From positions 1 through 64,000 of the forward strand of contig RXIF01000006.1 of NCBI GenBank assembly GCA_004212075.1: 64,000 bases of DNA, read 5' to 3'. Both the position numbers and the translations under genes were made by a program. This DNA is from Candidatus Methanoliparum thermophilum (GTDB lineage Archaea; Halobacteriota; Methanoliparia; Methanoliparales; Methanoliparaceae). Position 1 is the stretch's first letter. Every line of letters starts with the position of its first letter. Positions 1 to 9,918 of the stretch are shown piece by piece. A model generated the notes under the pieces. The model saw nothing but the letters and a program-made list of their open reading frames with translations. It did not search any database and was not told the DNA's origin.

Positions 1-169
1 CGATGATCACTACTATAATGCCGGCGATCGGCCCGGCAATCCCTGCCATCATTCCTTTCATGAATATCATGAGACCTCCAACTGAAACGAGTGTCCCGAT
101 GATGCACGGTAGAACCGCATACGCCAACCACTTTGGTAACGCCTTCAATGCTTTCTTATATTCAACCAT
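1..169 (-). CDS. N-terminal part of a small membrane protein, unknown family
   Basis: The minus strand reads open from an ATG at 169 to the window edge, so only the first 56 or so residues are visible. The protein starts with a short charged stretch (VEYKKALKALPKW). It continues with two strongly hydrophobic, Gly/Met-rich segments that look like transmembrane helices. A GGAG ribosome-binding sequence lies 8 bases before the ATG at 169, which favours that start over the ATG at 175. I do not recognise the family. The rest of the gene lies outside the window. Confidence 0.55.
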   Translation of the reverse strand, partial: MVEYKKALKALPKWLAYAVLPCIIGTLVSVGGLMIFMKGMMAGIAGPIAGIIVVII

Positions 170-340
170 TTTCATCACTCCTTTCTTTTAAATGATAATA
201 TAACAAGACTTCTAATATTTAAATTTTGATATTTTCTAAAAATAAAAAAGGTGAGAATACGAACACGATTATAAATCTTTAGAATGTAAGAACAAAAAGT
301 GTAAATATAATAGTAAGATAAGATAAAGGGGTGGAATAAA

Positions 341-1006
341 ATGGATGTAATGGATGCAATTAAAAATAGAAAGACAACACGAGCTTTTTTAAATAAGCCT
401 GTATCTAAAAAAGATATAATAGAAGTATTAAATGCTGCCCGATCGGCACCATCTGGATCGAATCTTCAACCATGGGAGTTTTGGGTAGTAACTGGAAAAG
501 AGAAAGATGATATCGTGGAAAAATTGTTAAAAGAGCAAGAAAAAACAGGTATAACTTATTCACCTGGAAAAGGAAGAACTCTCAACGAAAGATATACAGA
601 ACGATCAAATAGTTTTGTCATGAAGATTCTGCCTTATATCAAAAAGGCAGGAATAGATGATCCAAACTGGATAATTCATGGGAGTTTATCTTTTTATGGT
701 GCCCCTGTCATAATACTACTCCTTTTTGATGAGGAATCTAACTCTAACGAGATAAATATGGGATTAGCATTGCAAAATATTCTTTTAAGTGCGCATAATA
801 AAGGATTGAGCACCTGCCCGTTAGGATTGCCTTTAATCTTCGAAGATTTGATAAAAAATCATTTAAAGATACCAAAGAGGTTAAGGTTATCCAACATCGT
901 TGCTATAGGATACGCTGATACGGAAAACCCTATTAACAAGTTTAAATCAGAACGTGTTCCTTTGGATGAGATTACAAAATTTATAGGGTTTGTTGAGGAT
1001 TTTTGA
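341..1006 (+). CDS. Nitroreductase-family flavoprotein
   Basis: This is a 221-residue nitroreductase-fold protein, expected to bind FMN and reduce a substrate with NAD(P)H. The start has the family hallmark of a basic R-K-T-T-R-A-F segment at about residues 10-16, followed by LNAARSAPSGSNLQPWEF at about 31-48, the usual FMN phosphate/ribityl loop. The C-terminal half has GLSTCPLGLP and the IAIGYAD-type strand typical of the fold. A GGGGTG ribosome-binding sequence sits 8 bases before the ATG. The substrate cannot be told from sequence. The gene converges on cobA, 34 bases away. Confidence 0.85.
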   Translation: MDVMDAIKNRKTTRAFLNKPVSKKDIIEVLNAARSAPSGSNLQPWEFWVVTGKEKDDIVEKLLKEQEKTGITYSPGKGRTLNERYTERSNSFVMKILPYIKKAGIDDPNWIIHGSLSFYGAPVIILLLFDEESNSNEINMGLALQNILLSAHNKGLSTCPLGLPLIFEDLIKNHLKIPKRLRLSNIVAIGYADTENPINKFKSERVPLDEITKFIGFVEDF

Positions 1007-1040
1007 TCTGCCCTTTTTTGTTCTTCCTTTAGACCACGCA

Positions 1041-1751
1041 TCATCTTAACAGATTCACTACTCTGCCTACAACTATCACAGCAGGAGCGGTTATATTCTC
1101 ATCTTTTGCAATCTTGGAGATATTTGCCACATTTCCGAATACAACTCGTTCATCATCGGTTAATCCTTTTTCTATTATAGATACCGGCGTCGTTGGATCT
1201 AACCCATGTTCTAAAAGTTTGTTCATATTACGTTCCAGACGCTCTACACCCATCAAGATGACGATAGTACCACCAAGCTCAACTAATGCTTTCCAGTTTA
1301 TTCTGCTATCTTCTGTCTTTTCGTGTCCTGTTATAATGGTAAAAGTAGAAGTTATCCTTCTATCCGTGATAGGAATACCAACAGATTCAGGAACTGCAAT
1401 AGCAGATGTTATGCCTGGAATTACTTCGAAATCTATGCCAGATTTTTTTAAATATAATGCCTCTTCGCTACCTCTCCCAAAAATAAAAGGATCCCCTCCT
1501 TTAAGTCTTACTACTACTCTTCCATCACGTGCCATCTTCACGATTAACCTGTTTATTTCTTCTTGAGATAAATTACTGCTTTTTTTGCCGACATTTACAA
1601 ACTTCTCTTTTGGAATGAGCGCTTTGATCTTATCTCCGATCAAATCATCAGCCAATACTACATCCGCACTTTTTATAAGGTTTAATGCACGAATAGTAAG
1701 AAAATCTGGATCTCCTGGTCCTGCTCCTACTATATATACTTTTTTATTCAT
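1041..1751 (-). CDS. cobA: Uroporphyrinogen-III C-methyltransferase (SUMT)
   Basis: The enzyme makes precorrin-2 from uroporphyrinogen III with two S-adenosylmethionines, the branch point to siroheme, cobamides and coenzyme F430. The 236-residue length fits a stand-alone SUMT. The protein starts with the tetrapyrrole-methylase signature VGAGPGDPDFLTIRA and has VVRLKGGDPFIFGRG at about residues 80-94, EVIPGITSAIAVPE and GIPITDR downstream. Its start overlaps the end of hemC by 4 bases, so it is the last gene of hemL-hemC-cobA. No fused uroporphyrinogen synthase (HemD) domain is present and none is seen nearby. Confidence 0.93.
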   Translation of the reverse strand: MNKKVYIVGAGPGDPDFLTIRALNLIKSADVVLADDLIGDKIKALIPKEKFVNVGKKSSNLSQEEINRLIVKMARDGRVVVRLKGGDPFIFGRGSEEALYLKKSGIDFEVIPGITSAIAVPESVGIPITDRRITSTFTIITGHEKTEDSRINWKALVELGGTIVILMGVERLERNMNKLLEHGLDPTTPVSIIEKGLTDDERVVFGNVANISKIAKDENITAPAVIVVGRVVNLLR

Positions 1752-2650
1752 AAAACATTCTTCATCTTTATTCTTTCTTTAAAATCAATGGAAAATTCTT
1801 TTATCTTATCAAAAAAATCATTTTTATTGATATTTAAATCGATACTCTGATATAGGGGATTAGAATGATTCTCCGGTATAAAATTTACCTCTATCTTTGC
1901 AACATCATCGTTTAAGCAAGATAAAATGCCGATAGGAACAGAACATCCCACACCCAATACCTTCATCACAATTCTCTCTATCTCAGACTCTTTTTCAGTC
2001 TTCTCATCGTTTATCAATCTTAGAATTCTTCCCTCAGCAGAATTTTTGCGAGTAATTGCCACGATAGTTCCTTGGTTGGCTGGAGGAAGAAATATATCAT
2101 CTTTCAATCGTTGATACTTTTTTATAACCTTAAACCTATTCAATCCGGCCTCTGCTATTATTATAGCATCGTATTCTCCCTTATTAAGTTTCTTTAATCG
2201 CGTATCGATATTTCCTCTAAGCGGCTTTACGATTAAATCATCCCTTTTTGCAAGGACTTGTGCCCTTCGTCTGATACTAGAAGTTCCAATAACAGAACCT
2301 GCCGGTAAATCTTCGAATGATAAATTATCTTTAGAGATTAGAACATCTAAAGGCGAATCTCTCGGCAGAAAAGCAGAGAACGATATGCTATCCGGTAAGT
2401 ATGTAGGAACATCTTTAAGGCTATGGACTGCTATATCTATCTCACCATTTATCAACTCTTTATTGATCTCATTCACGAATGTACCTACCTGTCCTTGGAA
2501 TATCAAAGAATGGATATCTTTGTTGACATCACCTTCTGTTACTATCTTTTTTATGGTTGTCTCGTATCCTTTTCGTGCTAATAGCGTCTTAACCATTTCT
2601 GCTTGGATCATTGCTAACTTGCTTCTTCTTGATCCGATAACTAAAGACAC
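1748..2650 (-). CDS. hemC: Porphobilinogen deaminase (hydroxymethylbilane synthase)
   Basis: The enzyme polymerises four porphobilinogens into hydroxymethylbilane. The 300-residue protein begins with the family start [16 protein letters not shown]. It carries the substrate-binding [12 protein letters not shown] segment at about residue 120 and the [11 protein letters not shown] segment at about 75. The cofactor cysteine lies in [11 protein letters not shown] at about residue 235, where dipyrromethane is attached. The gene overlaps hemL by 10 bases upstream and cobA by 4 bases downstream, which points to translational coupling in one operon. Confidence 0.95.
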   Translation of the reverse strand: MSLVIGSRRSKLAMIQAEMVKTLLARKGYETTIKKIVTEGDVNKDIHSLIFQGQVGTFVNEINKELINGEIDIAVHSLKDVPTYLPDSISFSAFLPRDSPLDVLISKDNLSFEDLPAGSVIGTSSIRRRAQVLAKRDDLIVKPLRGNIDTRLKKLNKGEYDAIIIAEAGLNRFKVIKKYQRLKDDIFLPPANQGTIVAITRKNSAEGRILRLINDEKTEKESEIERIVMKVLGVGCSVPIGILSCLNDDVAKIEVNFIPENHSNPLYQSIDLNINKNDFFDKIKEFSIDFKERIKMKNVL

Positions 2651-3888
2651 TTTTTATAAGCCTCCAACGTTTTTTCTAAATCATCTTTTGAATGAGCAGC
2701 AGAGATAAAATTAGTTTCGAACTGGGAAGGAGAAAGATAAATACCTTCATCCAACATTCGTCTAAAAAATTTCATATATTTGTTTTTATCACATTGCATC
2801 GCATCGGTGTAATTTTTTATCCTTTTTTCTATCAAAAAGACCTGGAACATAGAAGCGATTCCTGAAAAAAAATAATTTTTATCCTCTACTATCTCACACA
2901 ACGCTCTCCTCATAAAATCGCCTTTTTTATTTATTTCATCCAATACATCTTCTAATATTTTTATCGTCTCGATACCTGCCGTAAGCGATATTGGATTTCC
3001 ACTGAACGTTCCTGCTTGATAAACAGGCCCCAATGGTGATATATTCTCCATAATCTCTCTTCTTCCACCAAAAACACCTATCGGAAAACCACCGCCTACT
3101 ATTTTACCAAGAGTAGTTAAATCAGGCTTTATGCCAAAATAACCTTGTGCACCACCCAAAGATAATCTGAATCCTGTAATTATCTCATCAAATATTAATA
3201 AAACATCGTTTTCTAACGTTAATCTTCTAACCTCTTTCAAATAATCTTTTTCAGGTAATATAACCCCTATATTTCCCAAAACAGGTTCTAAAATGACAGC
3301 AGCAATCTCATCTTTATTTTTATCAAGTAGATAAGATAGGCTATCCAGGTCGTTAAAAGGAACCTGAATCGTATTTTTAACAGAATCTTTGGGAATACCA
3401 GAACTGTTAGGAATGCCAAAAGTCGCTCCACCACTACCTGTTTTTACAAGAACTATATCATGTGCTCCATGAAAACTTCCCTCTATCTTTACAATTTTAT
3501 CTTTTGAAGTAAAACCTCTTGCAACTCTAATAGCAGACATTGTGGCTTCTGTACCTGTATTTACATATCTCAGCATCTCTATACTTTTGATATGCTTAAT
3601 TATCAATTTTGCAAGGATTATCTCTTCCTCGATTGGAGTTCCATAAAGCCAACCTTGTTTTAGTCTCTCAATGACAGCATTCATTATCTTGGGGTTTTTA
3701 TGCCCCAAAATTAGGGGACCAAAACCGAGGCAATAATCTATATACTCATTACCCTCTACATCTATCAATTTAGAACCATCTGAATCCTTCATATAGATAG
3801 GATAAGGCTCAATTGCCCTTACTGGGCTACTAACTCCTGCAGGCAATAGATCTTTTGCGATTTTATATAATTCTACACTCTTCATCAA
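2641..3888 (-). CDS. hemL: Glutamate-1-semialdehyde 2,1-aminomutase
   Basis: This PLP enzyme converts glutamate-1-semialdehyde to 5-aminolevulinate in the C5 pathway. The length (415 residues) is normal. The sequence shows the typical N-terminal AGVSSPVRA, the [19 protein letters not shown] segment, [16 protein letters not shown] around residue 115, the FDEIITGFR aspartate motif, and the PLP lysine in [18 protein letters not shown]. It is the first gene of the hemL-hemC-cobA run. A TATA-like TTTATATAAA lies about 27 bases before the start, which suggests a leaderless or nearly leaderless mRNA. Confidence 0.96.
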   Translation of the reverse strand: MMKSVELYKIAKDLLPAGVSSPVRAIEPYPIYMKDSDGSKLIDVEGNEYIDYCLGFGPLILGHKNPKIMNAVIERLKQGWLYGTPIEEEIILAKLIIKHIKSIEMLRYVNTGTEATMSAIRVARGFTSKDKIVKIEGSFHGAHDIVLVKTGSGGATFGIPNSSGIPKDSVKNTIQVPFNDLDSLSYLLDKNKDEIAAVILEPVLGNIGVILPEKDYLKEVRRLTLENDVLLIFDEIITGFRLSLGGAQGYFGIKPDLTTLGKIVGGGFPIGVFGGRREIMENISPLGPVYQAGTFSGNPISLTAGIETIKILEDVLDEINKKGDFMRRALCEIVEDKNYFFSGIASMFQVFLIEKRIKNYTDAMQCDKNKYMKFFRRMLDEGIYLSPSQFETNFISAAHSKDDLEKTLEAYKKCL

Positions 3889-3910
3889 TTTTGAGAGTTA
3901 TTGTTACTAG

Positions 3911-3920
3911 TTTATATAAA
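3911..3920 (-). promoter_or_regulatory. hemL: TATA-box-like element for hemL
   Basis: The stretch TTTATATAAA is centred about 27 bases upstream of the hemL start on the minus strand, the spacing expected between an archaeal TATA box and the transcription start. This would put the start of the mRNA at or next to the ATG. It is a motif call by eye only. Confidence 0.45.
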
Positions 3921-3979
3921 TTTGCGAATAAACGAGGATAGCAAAAAAGAGGCATGCAAATGTGAAATGCAGAACCAAG

Positions 3980-4030
3980 GTTCCTGCATCACAAATCTTT
4001 GATTTGTGAGTTACGAATCTTCGATTCGTA
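3980..4030. repeat. Paired-hairpin repeat, copy 1
   Basis: A 51-base element made of GTTCCTGCATC, a perfect hairpin ACAAATC-TTT-GATTTGT, the spacer GAGTT, and a second perfect hairpin ACGAATC-TTC-GATTCGT. A second copy lies at 22803-22853 and differs only in the two 3-base loops, which are reverse-complemented. This copy overlaps the end of ubiX and encodes its last residues and stop codon on the minus strand. Confidence 0.85.
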
Positions 4031-4582
4031 CCATCTCTTAATAAGATCGTTCTCTATTCCTAGTTGATCCAAAATCTTTCCCACGATGAAATTTACGATA
4101 TCATCGATCGTTTTAGGTTGTCCGTAAAATCCTGGTGATGCAGGTAGGATACAAGCGCCACTCTCTTTCAAGATGACAAGATTTTTTAGATCGATGAGAG
4201 AATAAGGCGTCTCTCTTGGAACCAAAATAAGTTTTCGCCCCTCTTTAAGCGATATGTGTGCCACTCTTGTTATCAGATTAGAATAAATCCCGCTTGCTAT
4301 ACTCCCTATAGTCTTCATAGAACAAGGAACGATTACTGCTGAATCAAAGATAACGGATCCGGAAGCAAAAGGGGAAAAAAAATCATCGTTTTCATAATAA
4401 AGCGATGCAGTATTCTTCAACTCTTCCACAGAGAATGGTGTCTCTATCTCTATAATGCTCTTTGCATTATTTGACAAAGATAACACAGTCTTGATATTTA
4501 AAGATCTCAGGTATTTTAGGAGTTTTATACCATAGATTACCCCACTCGCCCCACAGATCCCTATAAAGATTATTTTTTCCAT
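3989..4582 (-). CDS. ubiX: UbiX-type flavin prenyltransferase
   Basis: UbiX attaches a prenyl group to FMN to make the prenylated flavin used by UbiD-type decarboxylases. The 197-residue protein has the N-terminal FMN-binding GICGASGVIYGIKLLKYL, the serine-rich LSLSNNAK segment, and VPCSMKTIGSIASGI with LVPRETPYSLI, which are family landmarks. The last 14 or so residues (ending IRNSQIKDL) are encoded by the paired-hairpin repeat, so the natural C-terminus was probably replaced when that element arrived. No ubiD is visible in the window. It lies 23 bases after hdrA, on the same strand. Confidence 0.9.
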   Translation of the reverse strand: MEKIIFIGICGASGVIYGIKLLKYLRSLNIKTVLSLSNNAKSIIEIETPFSVEELKNTASLYYENDDFFSPFASGSVIFDSAVIVPCSMKTIGSIASGIYSNLITRVAHISLKEGRKLILVPRETPYSLIDLKNLVILKESGACILPASPGFYGQPKTIDDIVNFIVGKILDQLGIENDLIKRWYESKIRNSQIKDL

Positions 4583-4605
4583 TTATCTTTTTAGTAGTGC
4601 TTTTA

Positions 4606-7071
4606 TCAGGCACTAATCTTCTCTTTTTTCCTCCTTTTCTTCTTCTCTTTAGAGACAAAAAACTCTTTAGCTTTTTCTATCTCCTCTTTGTCTAACTGAT
4701 CTATAATTTTCTCTTTCACCTCTCTAATCTTCTGTGCGAATATCTCTCCTTCTGAGGCACTAATCCACACCAACTGCAATCTTTTAGCATCAAGTCCTGC
4801 TTTTTCCATCCTGTTCCAAAGCCGCTCAATCCTCTTTTTTGTCTGGTAATTGGCATTTATATAATGACAATCACCCAGATGGCAGCCTGCAACGATAACC
4901 GCTCCAGCTCCTCTCTTGAATGCATATTCTACAAAATCGGGTCTAACCCTTCCAGAACACATCGTTCTTATTATACGTACATTCGTTGGATACTGTATCC
5001 TGCTTACACCGGCATTGTCCGCTCCAGCATAAGAACACCAATTACAACAGAAAGCGATTATCTTTTTATCGGCATTTTCTTCCGTAGCAGCATCTATCTG
5101 TGCATATATCTGTTCATCTGTAAAATGCCTCGATATTATTGCATTTTGTGGACATTCTGCACCACATGTACCACAACCTGAACATGCCGCCTCTATAACC
5201 TCCGCTTTTTTTGTCTCGGTATTGACATATAATGCATTGTATGGACAGACTTTAACGCATAACCCACAACCGATACACCTATCCTCTATTATTCTAGGAG
5301 TAATCGCCTCGACGGTGACTTTTCCTTTCGACATGAGAATCACTGCATGAGACGCAGCAGCTCCTGCTTCCATAACGCTTGTTTTGATATCTTTTGGACC
5401 CTCGGCACACCCAGCAAAAAATATACCTCCCGTAGGAGCGTCTACAGGCTTTAATATCGGATTTGACTCCATAAAAAATCCATCTGCGGTTTTAGATAGA
5501 TTAAACAATCTCTTAACATTATCGCTATCTCTTCTTGGTATTATCCCTACGGATAGTATCACCAATTCTACCTCCATTTGATATGTCTCGTTCAACAAAG
5601 TATTCTCTCCGACCAAATACAGATTATTCGTCTTTTCGTCCTCGATGATCTCTGATGGTAACCCTCTTATAAAGCGTACCCCACGTCCTATCACGTTCTT
5701 ATATAAGTCTTCGTAACCCTTACCGTGTGCCCTTATGTCTATATAAAAGACATTAATCTTCGTATCAGGCCAATGTTCTTTTATAAGAAGCGAATCTTTT
5801 AACGTGTTCATACAACAGATATTACTACAGTAGAGATGACCGGTCACTTCGGACCGCGATCCGACACACTGTATAAAAGCCACCGATTTTGGTATCTTTT
5901 TATCGCTCGGTCTGAGTAGATGTCCTTTAGATGGACCTCCTGCGTTGATCATCCGCTCAAATTCTAAAGAGGTTATTATATTCTTATAATTAGAGTATCC
6001 ATACCGTTTAAGGGGTGTCGGATCGTATACGTCCACACCGGTCGCTATAATGATCGTACCAACATCTAGCTCTATCTCTTCTTCCTTTTGAGTAAAGTCT
6101 ATAGCTCCACGATCACATATATCGATGCATCTGTAGCATTTTATGCAATGATCAATATCAATAGTAGCAAAAGAAGGGACCGCTTGTGGAAAAGGGATGT
6201 AAATGGCATGTCTTGGAGCTATATTATCGTCAAACTCGTTTGGGACCTCTACAGGACACACAGTCTGGCATTCTCCACAACCGTTACAGAGATCCGTCAA
6301 TACATATCTCGGTTTCTTTTTAACCCTTATATGGAAATTCCCTATATATCCTTGAACATCTACTACCTCGCTATACGATAGAATCTCTATATTGGGATGT
6401 TTTCCTGCATCGGTCATCTTAGGTCCTAAGATACAGATCGAACAATCTACAGTAGGAAAGTTTTTATCGAGCTGTGCCATCCTTCCGCCTATACTCGGAT
6501 CTTTTTCGACCAGATAAACTTTAAAACCCGCATCGGCCATATCTTGGGCAGCCTGAATCCCTGCAACCCCTCCTCCTATAACGAGCGCTTTTTGTATTAT
6601 AGGTACTTCAAGCTCCTTAGCAGGAGAAAGCAACGCTGCTTTAGCAACAGCCATCTTAACAAGGTCTTTTGCTTTCTCTGTTGCCCCCTCTTTATCGTAT
6701 AGATGCACCCAGCTGCATTGATCCCTTATGTTCGCCATCTCGAAGAGATACTTGTTTAATCCCGCCTCTTCACAAGCGGCTCTGAAAGTAGGCTCGTGCA
6801 TTCTAGGAGAACAAGATGCTACAACTACCCTATTTAGATTATACTCTTTTATTGCTTTTTTTATCTCGGCTTGTCCAGGATCAGAACAGGTATACCTATT
6901 ATCTACCGCATAAACTACGTTAGGAAGTGTTGAAGCATAATTGGCAACATCTTTAACGTCTACAGAACCTGCTATATTTAATCCACAATGACATACAAAA
7001 ACGCCTATTCTTACATCCTCATTAAACGATTTTGAGGTATCTTTTTCATGATTTATAGAACTCTCAGACAT
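4606..7071 (-). CDS. hdrA: HdrA-type iron-sulfur flavoprotein fused to an MvhD-like domain
   Basis: HdrA is the FAD-containing subunit of heterodisulfide-reductase-type complexes and, in studied cases, the site of flavin-based electron bifurcation. The 821-residue protein has the FAD-binding GGGVAGIQAAQDMADAG at about residues 166-182, the PTVDCSICILGPKM cysteine segment, four-cysteine clusters near residues 265 (CNGCGECQTVCP) and 310 (CIKCYRCIDIC), and two more near 600-640 (CIGCGLCVKVCP, CSGCGTCGAECP). From about residue 665 it continues into an MvhD-like domain (CCNWCSYAGAD, IRTMCSGRV, CHLGDCHY). A lysine-rich tail ends the protein. It follows the HdrC/NfnB-like gene by 22 bases. No HdrB is present nearby. 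Confidence 0.93.
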   Translation of the reverse strand: MSESSINHEKDTSKSFNEDVRIGVFVCHCGLNIAGSVDVKDVANYASTLPNVVYAVDNRYTCSDPGQAEIKKAIKEYNLNRVVVASCSPRMHEPTFRAACEEAGLNKYLFEMANIRDQCSWVHLYDKEGATEKAKDLVKMAVAKAALLSPAKELEVPIIQKALVIGGGVAGIQAAQDMADAGFKVYLVEKDPSIGGRMAQLDKNFPTVDCSICILGPKMTDAGKHPNIEILSYSEVVDVQGYIGNFHIRVKKKPRYVLTDLCNGCGECQTVCPVEVPNEFDDNIAPRHAIYIPFPQAVPSFATIDIDHCIKCYRCIDICDRGAIDFTQKEEEIELDVGTIIIATGVDVYDPTPLKRYGYSNYKNIITSLEFERMINAGGPSKGHLLRPSDKKIPKSVAFIQCVGSRSEVTGHLYCSNICCMNTLKDSLLIKEHWPDTKINVFYIDIRAHGKGYEDLYKNVIGRGVRFIRGLPSEIIEDEKTNNLYLVGENTLLNETYQMEVELVILSVGIIPRRDSDNVKRLFNLSKTADGFFMESNPILKPVDAPTGGIFFAGCAEGPKDIKTSVMEAGAAASHAVILMSKGKVTVEAITPRIIEDRCIGCGLCVKVCPYNALYVNTETKKAEVIEAACSGCGTCGAECPQNAIISRHFTDEQIYAQIDAATEENADKKIIAFCCNWCSYAGADNAGVSRIQYPTNVRIIRTMCSGRVRPDFVEYAFKRGAGAVIVAGCHLGDCHYINANYQTKKRIERLWNRMEKAGLDAKRLQLVWISASEGEIFAQKIREVKEKIIDQLDKEEIEKAKEFFVSKEKKKRRKKEKISA

Positions 7072-7093
7072 ATAAAACTCCTATTTATCTTTA

Positions 7094-8536
7094 TTAATCC
7101 TCTTCTTTTAAATATTTATCCATCGAAATAGCCGCTCTTTTCCCTGTAAGTATTGCTTCTGTTGCTGTTGCAGGACCAAATATTGCATCTCCTCCAGCAA
7201 ATATTCCAGGAATTTTAGTCTCTGTGGTAAGCGGGTTAGCGTTCACTATACCCTTCTTGATTATATCTTCTGGCAGAAAAGATACGTCCGGTGTCGATCC
7301 AATGGCAACAACTACCGTATCCACATCCATCAAGAATTCTGACCCTTTTATAGGGACAGGTCTTCTTCTTCCGCTCTCGTCTGGTTCTCCTAACTCCATC
7401 TTGATGCATTCAATCTGTTTTACGTTGCCTTTCTCGTCACCTATATATCTAACAGGATTGGTAAGAATATGGAACTCTACCCCCTCCTCTTTCGCATGTT
7501 CTACCTCCTCTTTTCGGGCAGGCATCTCTTCTTCGGTTCTTCTATAGATTATCATCGATCTCTCAGCACCTGCTCTAAGCGCGCATCTTGATGCATCCAT
7601 AGCAACGTTTCCTCCTCCTATCACGGCAGTTACTTTACCTACTTTGATAGGAGTATCGTATTCCGGAAACTTGTAAGCCTTCATCAGATTTATTCGAGTT
7701 AAAAATTCGTTCGCTGAATAGATACCATTGAGATTTTCTCCCGGTATGTTCATAAACATCGGCGAACCTGCACCAGATCCTACAAATATCGCATCATATT
7801 CCTTCTTTAGATCATCTAAATTAGTAACTGGAGATCCTGTCTTTATCACTACACCCAATCTTTTTATGTACTCTATCTCTATATCCACTATATCTTTTGG
7901 TAGACGGAAGAAAGGGATACACCATCTCAGCATTCCTCCCGCCTCGTTCATAGCCTCGAAAATCGTTACAGGGTATCCTTTTTTTATCAGGTATTTTGCT
8001 GCTGTTAAACCAGCTGGGCCAGATCCCACTATTGCTATCTTCTTATCCTTGATTATAGATTCCTTATTGACGAGGTCTAAACCTTTCTTGTAATCTTTTA
8101 TGAATTCTTCAAATATCTTTAAAATTTTCGTCCGATCGGTCTTTCCAGATAAAGGATCAAAACATATAAAAAGAGAGACTGCAGGTAAAGGGATATCTCT
8201 TTTAATTATATCCAAAGCCTCTACGAATCCATCTGTATATCCCATTTCAAAAGCTAAATCTCTAAGTTTGATCAATATTTCTGGGATCTTTATACCTTGA
8301 GGGCACAATCTATAACATTTATAACAACTTGCACATAACCATATATCCTTATCTTTAATTAACTCTTCAAGATCCAATAATATCTTTAAAAGGACGTTTC
8401 TTGGCTTATATATCCCATCTGTCATCTCAGTAATCGGACAACCGCTGGTACATATCCCACATCCATAACAATATTTTAATTTATCTGAATTTAACAACTC
8501 ATCTATAGATCGGTCATATTTATATAATGTTTCCAT
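7094..8536 (-). CDS. HdrC-like ferredoxin fused to an NfnB/GltD-type NAD(P)-dependent flavoprotein
   Basis: The first 100 residues resemble HdrC or a succinate-dehydrogenase-type two-cluster ferredoxin, with C23-x2-C26-x2-C29-x3-C33-P and C68-x2-C71-x2-C74-x3-C78-P. From about residue 165 the protein is a GltD/NfnB-like flavoprotein: FAD-binding VGSGPAGLTAAKYL, the EAGGMLRWCIPFFRLP segment, the NAD(P)-binding IGGGNVAMDASRCALR, RRTEEEMPAR, and a C-terminal FAGGDAIFGPATATEAI. Such modules pass electrons between NAD(P)H and iron-sulfur proteins. It lies directly upstream of hdrA, so it is probably HdrA's electron partner. The pyridine nucleotide used cannot be read from the sequence. Confidence 0.88.
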   Translation of the reverse strand: METLYKYDRSIDELLNSDKLKYCYGCGICTSGCPITEMTDGIYKPRNVLLKILLDLEELIKDKDIWLCASCYKCYRLCPQGIKIPEILIKLRDLAFEMGYTDGFVEALDIIKRDIPLPAVSLFICFDPLSGKTDRTKILKIFEEFIKDYKKGLDLVNKESIIKDKKIAIVGSGPAGLTAAKYLIKKGYPVTIFEAMNEAGGMLRWCIPFFRLPKDIVDIEIEYIKRLGVVIKTGSPVTNLDDLKKEYDAIFVGSGAGSPMFMNIPGENLNGIYSANEFLTRINLMKAYKFPEYDTPIKVGKVTAVIGGGNVAMDASRCALRAGAERSMIIYRRTEEEMPARKEEVEHAKEEGVEFHILTNPVRYIGDEKGNVKQIECIKMELGEPDESGRRRPVPIKGSEFLMDVDTVVVAIGSTPDVSFLPEDIIKKGIVNANPLTTETKIPGIFAGGDAIFGPATATEAILTGKRAAISMDKYLKEED

Positions 8537-8805
8537 AATTCGATCACCATAAACACTTTAGGTATGAATAATAAAAACTGTTTAGTAACTATACATAAAT
8601 CTTACTAAAAAACAAAATCTATTGGTTTTTGTAAAAATAATTATCTAGAATAGTTTTTTACTTTATTTTTAATTTGTTAATAAATAATATTTATAATTAC
8701 AATTTAAGAATATCGATCTATCCTTTTAAAATTAAGCCCCATTTTCATCTTTTTTTATATATCTTCTAAATATGGTTATTGTAGTAGATACATTATCTAT
8801 ATCTT
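8537..8805. other. AT-rich intergenic region between divergent genes
   Basis: This 269-base stretch is very AT-rich and separates the minus-strand HdrC/NfnB-like gene from the plus-strand decayed kamA. It probably holds promoters for both directions. I see no RNA gene, no long inverted repeat and no further coding sequence in it. Confidence 0.5.
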
Positions 8806-9918
8806 ATGATACATTGCATAAAGATATATGCTAAAGAAAAATTTATAAACAAGAAATATGATACCACCATAGATAAAATGAGCTTTTCTATGCATGATGA
8901 AGATGACTTGGACTCGTCTGATGAGCGTCCGCCTCCCAAAAGCGGATTTTTAGATGAGTTTTTAACATCGATGAACGCTGATACAATAGATATTAAAAAA
9001 GTTGGAGATGTCTACCCAATACGGACAACAAAACATTTTTTAAGCCTTGTTAAAGAGAAGAACGACCCTATTTGGAAGCAATGTATCCCCTTCATAGAAG
9101 AACTTAAAGATGGTAATATCACGGATCCATTGATGTAAGAAAGGGACACAAAGGTTCCATACCTGGTCCATCGTTATCCCGATCGGGTGCTGTTTCTAGT
9201 AAGCTCGAAGTGCGGTATGTACTGCAGGTTCTGCACGAGAAAAAGAAAAGTAGGACGGATCGACGAGATACCGATGAAAGATATAATGAGAGCAGTAGAT
9301 TATATAAAAGAGCACAAAGAGGTCAGGGATGTTCTTATTTCAGGTGGTGATCCTTTTATGCGAAGCAACAGGGATCTGGATGAGATACTTGGAGCTGTAA
9401 GGAGCATAGAGCATGTGGAGATAATAAGGATAGGCACAAGGATACCTGTTACCCTGCCATCAAGAATAACACCAAAACTAGTAGATATGCTTAAAAAATA
9501 CCATCCTCTATACATAAATATACACTTCGAGCATCCAAGAGAGATAGATGAAGAATGCTCCAGAGCTTTGGCTCTATTTGCAGATGCAGGCATACCTCTT
9601 GGTAGCCAGAGCGTTCTTTTGAGGGGGTTAAACGATGACCCGGTCATTCTTAAGGAGCTTTTTCAAAAAGATGAAAATCTCGAAAAAAAGATAAAAAAAG
9701 ATTGCTGTAAAGGCCTCTGCCGTATCGATATAAGGCTTGATGATAACGGATCTCCTAACGTTCTTGATGTAAATCCATTACTCGGGCTGGCTCCAGATCC
9801 GAAAGAGAACTCAAGGTTTCCTAGAGCATGTTATGTAGCCGGCATGGAATACAGGGATATCATAGGGCGGATACTCTTCTTAGCAATAGAGAGATACAAG
9901 ATAAAGGTGAGAGTTTGA
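8806..9918 (+). pseudogene. KamA-like aminomutase, nonsense-interrupted and fused to the tail of an ATP-grasp ligase
   Basis: The reading frame resembles lysine/glutamate 2,3-aminomutases (radical SAM plus PLP): the N-terminal DPIWKQCIPFIEEL, then [29 protein letters not shown] with the radical SAM cysteines, SGGDPF, and [14 protein letters not shown]. An in-frame TAA at 9136-9138 stands where relatives have a glutamate, a one-base change from GAA. After [18 protein letters not shown] the family sequence stops. The frame continues as the C-terminal end of a D-Ala-D-Ala-ligase-like ATP-grasp protein ([29 protein letters not shown]). An in-frame deletion therefore joined two genes and removed the KamA C-terminus, including the usual PLP-lysine region. 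It is unlikely to be active. Confidence 0.85.

Noticed and set aside
3-191. Plus-strand open frame at the left edge
   Set aside because: It is the reverse-strand shadow of the membrane protein that reads well on the minus strand with a ribosome-binding site.
8806-9918. KamA plus ATP-grasp tail as a natural two-domain enzyme
   Set aside because: Both parts are cut within their conserved cores and an in-frame TAA interrupts the first, so it is a deletion product.
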